6,360 nucleotides of DNA from Sulfidibacterium sp964473895 (GTDB lineage: Bacteria > Bacteroidota > Bacteroidia > Bacteroidales > F082): positions 1-6,360 of the forward strand of contig CAYYRE010000163.1 of the NCBI GenBank assembly GCA_964473895.1, written 5' to 3'. A program made the translations under genes and the position numbers. Below, piece by piece: positions 1-5,218 of the stretch. The stretch's first letter is position 1, and each line of letters starts with the position of its first letter. Under the pieces are notes generated by a model that was given only the letters and a program-made list of their open reading frames with translations, did not search any database and was not told where the DNA came from.

Positions 1-626
1 AAAAAACACTTCTTCTAGGGATGATCTTTCTTTTCCCACTGGTTTCTGTTGCACAACAGCAACCGCTAAAAAAACAAAAAAATAGTTATTATCTAAAATT
101 CGGTGTCGGTTTGTACCTGGATATTAGTAATGAATGGTTGGACTATTATGCCGATCGGGTTGCACCGATGGTAAACGGACAGCAAATATGGATAGAAGGG
201 GGTATTAGGCTGAATGACGGATTGATCATAACGGCAGGGATAATGCATGTTACGTTGGAACGGATGGTCGGTTTAAGTAATAATGCAGGATGGCAAATAA
301 AGTACAATATCAGGAATTATGCATTTGGCCTAGGTGATGAGTTTAAATTGGGAAAACACAGCCGTTTGATGCCCCAACTGGCTTTTGTGGTAAACTGGTC
401 AAAGGTATTAAGGGTTTATTATTTTGGAAATTATGATAATTCCGGGAACTTAACTTTGAATTCTGAGATTTATAATGAGCCTGACACTGAGGCAGGTGCT
501 GTTTTTAATCTGGATTATTACTATCAGTTCAAAGATAAATTGTTTTTGGGCGTAAGAGGTGGGGTTTATTATGTTCGTGGAATGGAGGGGATCACATTAA
601 CCCCGATTCTCGGTGTTAAGTTTTGA
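1..626 (+). CDS. Outer-membrane beta-barrel-like protein, 5' end missing
   Basis: The frame is open from the left edge to the TGA at 624-626. The first ATG in the window (21) is probably not the start: upstream codons read K-T-L-L-L-G and then MIFLFPLVSVAQ, which together make a signal peptide with a basic n-region, hydrophobic core and a cleavage site near VAQ|QQ. The true start should therefore lie a few codons outside the window. The mature part (about 190 residues) has alternating polar and hydrophobic stretches, many Tyr, Gly and Asn residues, and ends in GVKF; a C-terminal Phe is typical of outer-membrane barrel proteins. It is therefore inferred to be a small beta-barrel or porin-like outer-membrane protein. 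I do not recognise a named family, and its ligand or role cannot be told. Its only visible neighbour, the RAYT gene 158 nt downstream, looks unrelated. Confidence 0.72.
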   Translation, partial: KTLLLGMIFLFPLVSVAQQQPLKKQKNSYYLKFGVGLYLDISNEWLDYYADRVAPMVNGQQIWIEGGIRLNDGLIITAGIMHVTLERMVGLSNNAGWQIKYNIRNYAFGLGDEFKLGKHSRLMPQLAFVVNWSKVLRVYYFGNYDNSGNLTLNSEIYNEPDTEAGAVFNLDYYYQFKDKLFLGVRGGVYYVRGMEGITLTPILGVKF

Positions 627-648
627 TACCGCAAAATCATTTTCTCTA

Positions 649-676
649 CTTTTCAGCAGCAAGGCCGGCTGAAAGG
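649..676. repeat. Inverted repeat (9-bp stem, 10-nt loop) after the barrel gene
   Basis: Arms CTTTTCAGC (649-657) and GCTGAAAGG (668-676) pair over 9 bp with one G-T wobble, around a 10-nt loop. It begins 23 nt after the stop of the barrel gene, so it could help end that transcript. No T-run follows on either strand, so it is not a standard intrinsic terminator. The stem sequence resembles the larger inverted repeat at 2097-2143 (both contain TTTCAG and TGAAAGGT). No gene is seen in 627-784. Confidence 0.5.
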
Positions 677-712
677 TGGAGAATAAAAGTCGTTATTTAA
701 AAAATCCCCACC

Positions 713-735
713 CGGGCGCATTTGCAATGCGTTCG
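713..735 (+). repeat. REP-like hairpin upstream of the RAYT gene (REP-A)
   Basis: Arms 713-722 and 726-735 form a 10-bp stem (two G-T wobbles near the base) closed by the 3-nt loop TGC; the inner part CGCATT-TGC-AATGCG is perfect. It lies 50 nt before the RAYT start. A sister hairpin in the same orientation lies at 1967-1989, with the same stem length and loop length and paired base changes. RAYT proteins are known to be associated with, and to process, such short palindromes, often flanking their own gene. That this one is a substrate is inference from position and shape. Confidence 0.65.
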
Positions 736-772
736 CAGATGAATCGCATACACGCCATAAGCGATAATTTTA

Positions 773-780
773 TACTTTTG
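773..780 (+). promoter_or_regulatory. Bacteroidota -7 promoter element for the RAYT gene
   Basis: TACTTTTG matches the Bacteroidota -7 consensus TAnnTTTG exactly. It ends only 4 nt before the RAYT ATG at 785. Transcription would then begin at or within a couple of bases of the start codon, giving a leaderless or nearly leaderless mRNA. No TTTG -33 element is seen at the usual distance. The motif is short, so a chance match is possible. Confidence 0.5.
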
Positions 781-784
781 TGTT

Positions 785-1333
785 ATGTCGGAAAAGTACA
801 AATTTTATAATGAAGAAGGTATTTATTTCATTACACCAACCATTGTAAACTGGATAGATCTATTTACCAGGCAGGTTTATAGCGAATTGGTACTTGATTC
901 ATTAAGGTATTGTCAAAATAAAAAAGGCTTGATTATTCATGCATGGTGTATCATGCCAAGCCATTTACATTTAATTATTAGCAAGTCTGGCAATGAAACA
1001 TTATCGGGTATTATCAGAGATTTTAAGAAGTTCACATCCAAAGCAATAATAGACGAGATTTGTAATATAAATGAGAGTAGAAAAGAATGGTTGCTTAGAG
1101 AATTTAAAGTGGCTGGAATACCATTAAAAAGAATTAGTAAATACAAGGTTTGGCAAGATGGAAATCATCCGGTAGAGTTGGATTCAAATAAGATGTTGGA
1201 ACAACGCTTATTCTATTTACATAATAATCCTGTTGAACAAGGTATTGTATTCCGGGCTGAAGATTACGTTTATAGTTCAGCCATTGATTATTGCGATGGA
1301 AAAGGATTATTGGATATAGCGTTAATTGAATGA
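785..1333 (+). CDS. REP-associated tyrosine transposase (RAYT), Y1_Tnp / HUH family
   Basis: The 182-residue protein is of normal length for the RAYT branch of the IS200/IS605 TnpA-like (Y1) HUH enzymes, which cut and rejoin single-stranded DNA at REP palindromes. The N-terminus (FYNEEGIYFITPTIVNWIDL) is the usual RAYT start and supports the ATG at 785. AWCIMPSHLHLI (53-64) carries the HUH metal-binding pair H60 and H62. KVWQDGNHPVEL (121-132) is a typical RAYT motif. FYLHNNPVEQG (143-153) carries the likely catalytic tyrosine, Y144. The key residues are all present and no frameshift is seen, so the enzyme is probably active. REP-like hairpins lie 50 nt upstream and, beyond the next gene, downstream. 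RAYTs are usually single-copy and domesticated rather than self-spreading. The gene is AT-rich compared with the genes on the right side of the window. Confidence 0.93.
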   Translation: MSEKYKFYNEEGIYFITPTIVNWIDLFTRQVYSELVLDSLRYCQNKKGLIIHAWCIMPSHLHLIISKSGNETLSGIIRDFKKFTSKAIIDEICNINESRKEWLLREFKVAGIPLKRISKYKVWQDGNHPVELDSNKMLEQRLFYLHNNPVEQGIVFRAEDYVYSSAIDYCDGKGLLDIALIE

Positions 1334-1343
1334 TGTTTTATGG

Positions 1344-1377
1344 GGGTTTATAATAGCGTATGGAAAATGGTAAACCC
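1344..1377. repeat. Short inverted repeat after the RAYT gene
   Basis: GGGTTTA (1344-1350) and TAAACCC (1371-1377) are perfect 7-bp arms around a 20-nt loop, starting 10 nt after the RAYT stop. There is no T-tract. In AT-rich DNA a match this short can arise by chance; a role in ending or stabilising the RAYT transcript is only a guess. The rest of 1334-1455 shows no gene and no clear promoter consensus. Confidence 0.25.
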
Positions 1378-1455
1378 AGCGGATTATTTGACTACAAAAT
1401 TCGATGCAAATTATAAAGCAATACCCAATTCAAACTGTAATTAAAAATTAAAATT

Positions 1456-1950
1456 ATGAAAAAAATAATTTATATCGCTTTGGTCGTTTTTGTCAGTATA
1501 GCCACTGCCAAAGCACAAGATGCACAATATGCTAAAGATCTGATGAATAGAAAAGATGTAACAATTAATCAAATTCCTGTTTTGCTGCTTGATAAGGCTT
1601 CTTTGATTCAGAAATTTGGACAGCCTTTGTCGGTTAGCCCGTATTTTAATGAAATGCAAAATATTCAAGGCGATTTTTACAATTACAACGGGGTTAGATT
1701 TTATGTTGAAAGGGGGTGGGTCATGAATTTTGTTGTAACAGGTAAACAATACAGTATTACCCCACATAACATAAAGGTTGGAGATAATATCAACAAACTA
1801 AAGCCGTACTTTCCAATAAGTTTCAAAAATATGAAAGCCAATTCAAAAGGATATGTGGTTGGGGTTAACATTAAAGATGAAGATAGTTTCCTTTATGTCC
1901 AAGCCGATACCCACTATATCATCACCAAAATATCAGTTATTTCTTATTGA
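1456..1950 (+). CDS. Small secreted protein of unknown function
   Basis: The 164-residue protein starts with a clear signal peptide: MKK, a hydrophobic core IIYIALVVFVSIA, and a probable cleavage site at AKA|QD near residue 20. No lipobox cysteine is present, so it is expected to be soluble in the periplasm or exported rather than a lipoprotein. The mature part includes KFGQPLSVSPYFNEM (53-67), then YNYNGVRFYVERGWVMNFVV (77-96) and HNIKVGDNINKLKPYFP (104-120), a pattern of short beta strands. I do not recognise the family. The start is supported by the signal peptide and by the A-rich stretch before the ATG, which suits Bacteroidota initiation. It lies 122 nt after the RAYT gene on the same strand and within the same pair of REP-like hairpins, and shares its AT-rich composition, so it may be a passenger or accessory gene. 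The reading frame itself looks sound. Confidence 0.8.
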   Translation: MKKIIYIALVVFVSIATAKAQDAQYAKDLMNRKDVTINQIPVLLLDKASLIQKFGQPLSVSPYFNEMQNIQGDFYNYNGVRFYVERGWVMNFVVTGKQYSITPHNIKVGDNINKLKPYFPISFKNMKANSKGYVVGVNIKDEDSFLYVQADTHYIITKISVISY

Positions 1951-1966
1951 TTTCTAACCCGAGGCT

Positions 1967-1989
1967 CGTCCGCGTTTGTAACGCGGATG
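1967..1989 (+). repeat. REP-like hairpin downstream of the secreted-protein gene (REP-B)
   Basis: Arms 1967-1976 and 1980-1989 form a 10-bp stem with one G-T wobble; the inner 8 bp, TCCGCGTT and AACGCGGA, are perfect, around the loop TGT. It starts 17 nt after the stop of the secreted-protein gene. Compared with REP-A it has the same stem length, loop length and orientation. The stem differences come at paired positions (for example A-T in REP-A is G-C in REP-B), so the shape is kept. The CCGCGTTTGTAACGCGG core is of the kind found as RAYT-linked repeats in Bacteroidota. Confidence 0.72.
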
Positions 1990-1992
1990 AGT

Positions 1993-2051
1993 GTGCGGTG
2001 TTTTTCTCCTTTCCGGTCGAACAAAACATGAAAGGAGAAGCAACCCCGCAC
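1993..2051. repeat. Long imperfect stem-loop in the convergent intergenic region
   Basis: Outer arms GTGCGG (1993-1998) and CCGCAC (2046-2051) and perfect 10-bp inner arms TTCTCCTTTC (2004-2013) and GAAAGGAGAA (2030-2039) nest in one structure. Three more pairs (2000-2002 with 2042-2044) join them, and the terminal loop is 16 nt. It starts 3 nt after REP-B. It lies between the converging ends of the secreted-protein gene and the sigma factor gene. Possible roles are a bidirectional 3'-end structure or part of a larger repeat unit with REP-B. No T-run follows the stem in either direction, which argues against a simple intrinsic terminator. Confidence 0.6.
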
Positions 2052-2096
2052 GTATCACTTAATAGGAAGTCACAAAGGCGTAACCCATGTTTTTCC

Positions 2097-2143
2097 AACC
2101 TTTCAGGCCGCCGCTGCACCAGCCTGCCCCGGCCTGAAAGGTT
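2097..2143. repeat. Perfect 13-bp inverted repeat next to the sigma factor stop
   Basis: Arms AACCTTTCAGGCC (2097-2109) and GGCCTGAAAGGTT (2131-2143) are perfect complements around a GC-rich 21-nt loop. It lies 4 nt beyond the sigma factor stop codon, where a 3'-end hairpin for the minus-strand operon would be expected. Read on the minus strand it is followed by GGAAAAAC rather than a T-run, so Rho-independent termination of the usual type is not supported. Its core resembles the hairpin at 649-676. The short plus-strand open frame that runs through 1947-2165 crosses all three stem-loops and is judged an artefact. Confidence 0.6.
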
Positions 2144-2147
2144 TACA

Positions 2148-2753
2148 TCAAATCCGTCCTTTTGAATTTTTCAAGATGTTGTACAGAAATTCCCTGGCCC
2201 TGAAAAGCTGGGCTTTTACTGTCCCTAAGGGTAAATTCAGCTCTTTGGTGATTTCCTCGTAGCTGTATTCCTTAAAATAGCGTAATTCGATGAGTTTTTT
2301 GTAATGCGGTTTTAGCTTGTCCACCACATCGTGCATCAACTCAATTTTTTGCGAACGGATAAACTGTTCCTCCGGGTCCGGGTTTTCTGTAGCAAGGCGT
2401 GTCGGAGGGTCGTCTTCGGTTTGGCCCGGCAGGCCTTCCACCGCACGGGATGTTTTGGTGCGGCTGCGCAGATAGTCGATACAGTTGTTGGTCGCTATCT
2501 TAAACAGCCAGGTGCTGAAAGCAAATTCCGGGGTGTATTGGTTCAGGTTTTTAAATGCTTTTCCGAAAGCTTCCATGGTGAGGTCTTCCGCATCATGCGG
2601 GTTTTGTGTCATTTTTAACATCACAAAATAAACCCCATCGTAATAATGGCGCAACAGTTCGGCATAAGCACTTTGGTCGCCCTCCTGTAAGGCCCTCCGG
2701 ATGAGCCGGTAGTCCCTCCATCCTTTTTCCGTAAGGTGTTCGTTTACTTCCAT
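2148..2753 (-). CDS. ECF-type (sigma-70 family) RNA polymerase sigma factor
   Basis: The 201-residue protein has the two-domain layout of an extracytoplasmic-function sigma factor, which directs RNA polymerase to a specific set of promoters. Region 2 spans about residues 28-97, with DAEDLTMEAFGKAF (55-68) for core binding and FSTWLFKIATNNCIDYL (79-95) for the -10 region. A linker rich in acidic residues and proline follows. Region 4 (about 143-195) carries the helix-turn-helix YSYEEITKELNLPLGTVKAQ (163-182) that reads the -35 region. The start at 2753 was chosen because region 2 begins shortly after it; a longer open frame upstream only repeats the overlapping glycosyltransferase in another frame. 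The ATG overlaps the end of the glycosyltransferase gene by 10 nt, implying co-transcription and probable translational coupling. No anti-sigma factor gene is seen in the window, so its signal is unknown. Confidence 0.93.
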   Translation of the reverse strand: MEVNEHLTEKGWRDYRLIRRALQEGDQSAYAELLRHYYDGVYFVMLKMTQNPHDAEDLTMEAFGKAFKNLNQYTPEFAFSTWLFKIATNNCIDYLRSRTKTSRAVEGLPGQTEDDPPTRLATENPDPEEQFIRSQKIELMHDVVDKLKPHYKKLIELRYFKEYSYEEITKELNLPLGTVKAQLFRAREFLYNILKNSKGRI

Positions 2754-3892
2754 TGTGCCGGTTTTGTAAACAATCCCCAAAATCCCAACAAAAGCATCAA
2801 AACAAGATGAACGGGTTCCCAACAAAGCGAAAACCACAGTAATCCTTTCTCCTGCAAACGTTCCAACGCTTTTTTGTGGATTACGGCCCGCAAAATAAAC
2901 CTGACACCGGCACCGCCTGCAACCAGCCACAGCAACAGCGGTTTTTGCATGCCGAGTATCACAAGCCAAACAAACCCCGTGTAATACAAAACAAGACCCG
3001 AAGAGAAAATCCCGAGCAACAATTTGAATTGCGGCTTATAATCTTTTCCGGTGGTCAGGTGTCGCCGCTTTTGCCGTATCCATTCGCCCAAAGTGGTTTT
3101 GGGTTCCGAATACACAAAAGCTTCCGGCGACAGTTCCACCCGTGTGTTCTCCTGTTTGGACACTTCGTTAATAAACAAATCATCATCGCCCGAAGCCACA
3201 TGGTAATGGGCAATAAAACCTTTGTTTTTTAAAAACAGCGATTTCCGGTACGAAAGGTTGCGTCCCACACCCATATACGGTTTTCCCGCAAGGGCAAACG
3301 AAAGGTACTGCAGAGCCACCACAAAAGTATCGTACCGTATCAACCGGTTCAAAAAACCTTTTTTACGCATATACGGTCCGTAACCAATGACTACCTCCGT
3401 CTGTTCATCATATTGCGAGGCCATACGGCGGATCCAAAACGGTGAAGCCGGCCGGCAATCAGCATCGGTCAGCAATAAAATATCGTGTGCTGCCGATTTA
3501 ATGCCAATGGAAAGCGGAAATTTCTTCCCGTGAAAAAAATTCAGGTCCTGTTCGATGGTAATGACTTTCAAATGCGGATACCGGTGTTGCATCTCTTTCA
3601 GAAAATCGGCTGTTTCGTCATCCGAAGCATGGTTCACCACCACCACTTCATAGTCCGGGTATTGCTGGTTTAAAATGTCCGGCAGGTATTTTTTCAGGTG
3701 GTGGACTTCGTTGCGGGCTGCCAGGATCACCGATACGGGAGGCCGTTCCGCCGGGCGGGGAGACGGTATCTTTGCGAATGCCAATCGCGTAAAAAAGAAA
3801 AGATAATAAAATACCTGAACCGCCAAAGCAACAAAAAACAAAACGATGGCTGTGATTTCAACGGAAGTAAAAAAACTCATTGGCCGGGTCAT
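2744..3892 (-). CDS. Membrane-bound family 2 glycosyltransferase
   Basis: This 382-residue GT2 enzyme (GT-A fold) would move a sugar from a nucleotide sugar to an unknown acceptor at the cytoplasmic face of the inner membrane. An N-terminal membrane segment (about 11-34) is followed by the catalytic domain: VSVILAARNE (53-62), the DxD-type metal site TDADC (142-146), GRNLSYRK (210-217), SGDDDLFINE (234-243) with the probable catalytic acidic residue, and QKRRHLTTG (274-282), which takes the place of the QxxRW-like motif. About three more membrane segments follow (289-312, 316-337, 352-377). The open frame extends upstream to 4063, but that part crosses the divergent promoter region. The ATG at 3892 has an A-rich upstream and follows a TATCTTTG element; ATG 3880 (378 residues) is a fair alternative. 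The stop overlaps the start of the sigma factor gene. Substrate and product are unknown; cell-surface polysaccharide, glycolipid or lipid modification are all possible. Confidence 0.9.
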   Translation of the reverse strand: MTRPMSFFTSVEITAIVLFFVALAVQVFYYLFFFTRLAFAKIPSPRPAERPPVSVILAARNEVHHLKKYLPDILNQQYPDYEVVVVNHASDDETADFLKEMQHRYPHLKVITIEQDLNFFHGKKFPLSIGIKSAAHDILLLTDADCRPASPFWIRRMASQYDEQTEVVIGYGPYMRKKGFLNRLIRYDTFVVALQYLSFALAGKPYMGVGRNLSYRKSLFLKNKGFIAHYHVASGDDDLFINEVSKQENTRVELSPEAFVYSEPKTTLGEWIRQKRRHLTTGKDYKPQFKLLLGIFSSGLVLYYTGFVWLVILGMQKPLLLWLVAGGAGVRFILRAVIHKKALERLQEKGLLWFSLCWEPVHLVLMLLLGFWGLFTKPAQWK

Positions 3893-3902
3893 TTTATGCA
3901 AG

Positions 3903-3910
3903 CAAAGATA
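3903..3910 (-). promoter_or_regulatory. -7 promoter element for the glycosyltransferase-sigma operon
   Basis: On the minus strand this reads TATCTTTG, an exact match to the Bacteroidota TAnnTTTG consensus. It ends 10 nt before the ATG at 3892 and 22 nt before the alternative ATG at 3880. A TTTG exists upstream on that strand (3943-3940), but the gap to the -7 element, 29 nt, is longer than usual for a -33 element. Confidence 0.55.
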
Positions 3911-3973
3911 TTGATTTTCCCGGGCACTCCAACCTTTTGCAAAAACCATCGGAAACCAAACCGGGAATAACCC

Positions 3974-3981
3974 TATCTTTG
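3974..3981 (+). promoter_or_regulatory. -7 promoter element for the tgt operon
   Basis: TATCTTTG matches the Bacteroidota -7 consensus exactly and lies 20 nt before the tgt ATG at 4002, giving a short leader of roughly 15 nt. With the minus-strand copy at 3903-3910 it forms a back-to-back promoter pair about 63 nt apart. No -33 TTTG is seen at standard spacing. Confidence 0.6.
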
Positions 3982-4001
3982 CCGGAAATTTGGAAGATTT
4001 T

Positions 4002-5132
4002 ATGCAGTTTGCGTTATTAAAAACCGATGATAAAACCGCTGCCAGGGCGGGAGAAATCATCACGGATCACGGAAAAATTCAAACCCCCATTTTTATGCCC
4101 GTGGGTACGGCCGGAACGGTCAAAGGCGTCCATATCCGCGATGTAAAAGAAGATGTCAAGGCACAAATCATCCTCGGCAATACCTACCACCTTTACCTGC
4201 GTCCGGGTACCGAAATCATTGAACAAGCCGGCGGATTACACCGTTTTAACGGATGGGATGGCGCCATACTCACCGACAGCGGCGGATACCAGGTTTATTC
4301 TCTTTCCGGAACACGCAAGCTGGACCCTGAAGGGGTACTTTTCCGCTCGCATATCGACGGATCCAAACACCGGTTTACCCCCGAAAACGTTATCGATACG
4401 CAACGCAGCCTCGGTTCCGACATCATGATGGCTTTCGACGAGTGTACCCCTTATCCGTGCGATTACGATTATGCGGCAAACTCCATGGAAATAACACACA
4501 AATGGCTGGCCCGGTGTGTGAAAAGAGTGGCCGAAACCGAACCGAAATACGGCTACGGTCAAAGTCTGTTTCCCATCGTGCAGGGAAGTACCTACCGCGA
4601 TTTGCGTACCCGTTCCGCCGAAGTAATTGCTTCGTATGGTGCCGACGGTAACGCCATTGGCGGCCTTTCGGTAGGCGAACCCCACGAAGTGATGTACGAA
4701 CTCACCGACTTGGTATGCCGTATTTTACCGAAAGACAAACCCCGTTATTTGATGGGCGTGGGCACCCCCGAAAACATACTCGAAAGCATCGCACTCGGCG
4801 TGGATATGTTCGATTGTGTGATGCCTACCCGCAACGGTCGCAATGGCATGTTGTTTACCCGCAACGGCATCATCAACATTAAAAACAAAAAATGGGAAAA
4901 CGATTTTTCGCCGGTCGACCCCGACGGAACCTCTTTTGTTGACCATGCCTATTCGCGGGCTTATCTGCGTCACCTCTTCTCCGCCAGGGAAATCCTCGGC
5001 GGCATGATCGCCAGCCAGCACAACATCGCTTTTTATCTGTGGTTAGTACGCCAGGCACGGCAACATATTTTACAAGGCGATTTCGCCCGGTGGAAAAACC
5101 AAATGGTTCCCCGGATAAAACAAAGACTCTGA
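4002..5132 (+). CDS. tgt: Queuine / preQ1 tRNA-guanine transglycosylase
   Basis: This 376-residue enzyme swaps the wobble guanine (position 34) of GUN-anticodon tRNAs for preQ1, the committed step of bacterial queuosine synthesis on tRNA. Family motifs run the full length: RAGEIITDHGKIQTPIFMPV (15-34), NTYHLYLRPG (60-69), TDSGGYQVYS (91-100) with the first active-site Asp D92, SDIMMAFDEC (139-148), FPIVQGS (190-196), IGGLSVGE (219-226) for base recognition, and FDCVMPTRNGRNG (270-282) with the nucleophile D271. The start is ATG 4002; a TTG four codons upstream (3990) also fits the frame but only adds residues not usual in the family. The zinc site seen in the E. coli enzyme (CxCxxC plus His) is incomplete: the region before YSRAYLRHL (317-325) has no cysteine, although H340 aligns with the histidine ligand. 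As I recall, other Bacteroidota Tgt proteins share this, so the enzyme is probably active. No other queuosine gene is in the window. Confidence 0.97.
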   Translation: MQFALLKTDDKTAARAGEIITDHGKIQTPIFMPVGTAGTVKGVHIRDVKEDVKAQIILGNTYHLYLRPGTEIIEQAGGLHRFNGWDGAILTDSGGYQVYSLSGTRKLDPEGVLFRSHIDGSKHRFTPENVIDTQRSLGSDIMMAFDECTPYPCDYDYAANSMEITHKWLARCVKRVAETEPKYGYGQSLFPIVQGSTYRDLRTRSAEVIASYGADGNAIGGLSVGEPHEVMYELTDLVCRILPKDKPRYLMGVGTPENILESIALGVDMFDCVMPTRNGRNGMLFTRNGIINIKNKKWENDFSPVDPDGTSFVDHAYSRAYLRHLFSAREILGGMIASQHNIAFYLWLVRQARQHILQGDFARWKNQMVPRIKQRL

Positions 5133-5168
5133 AACCGCAATAACCATTACCATCTGCAAAAAATAATG

Positions 5169-5176
5169 TATCTTTC
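5169..5176 (+). promoter_or_regulatory. Possible weak -7 element before the permease gene
   Basis: TATCTTTC differs from TAnnTTTG only at the last base and lies 42 nt before the permease ATG. It might give a second promoter inside the tgt-permease operon. There is no visible -33 element, so this is a weak suggestion. Confidence 0.25.
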
Positions 5177-5200
5177 AGCGGAAATAAACCAAGGACTTTC

Positions 5201-5206
5201 AAGGAG
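5201..5206 (+). promoter_or_regulatory. Possible Shine-Dalgarno sequence of the permease gene
   Basis: AAGGAG is a good Shine-Dalgarno match but lies 12 nt before the ATG at 5219, longer than the usual spacing. Shine-Dalgarno sequences are little used in Bacteroidota, so its role is uncertain. It is consistent with the start at 5219, which is also where family similarity begins. Confidence 0.35.
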
Positions 5207-5218
5207 AAACAGGCGGCT

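Noticed and set aside
785..1333. The RAYT as an active IS200/IS605 insertion sequence
   Set aside because: The KVWQDGNHPVEL motif and REP-like flanking hairpins fit the RAYT branch; no TnpB gene or IS200/605-type end structure was seen.
1947..2165. 72-residue plus-strand open frame, and a 60-residue minus-strand frame (1937-2119), in the convergent gap
   Set aside because: Both run through three stem-loops and have no domain or signal; the apparent protein is what the repeat sequence happens to encode.
2754..2969. N-terminal extension of the sigma factor frame (72 residues)
   Set aside because: It overlaps the glycosyltransferase gene in another frame, and sigma region 2 begins soon after the ATG at 2753.
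3893..4063. N-terminal extension of the glycosyltransferase frame
   Set aside because: It would run across the tgt start and both promoter elements, and the predicted first membrane segment begins just after ATG 3892.
4017..5021. Several antisense and out-of-frame open frames inside tgt (for example 4236-4685 and 4725-5021 on the minus strand)
   Set aside because: They are shadows of a full-length, well-conserved tgt gene and contain no recognisable domains.
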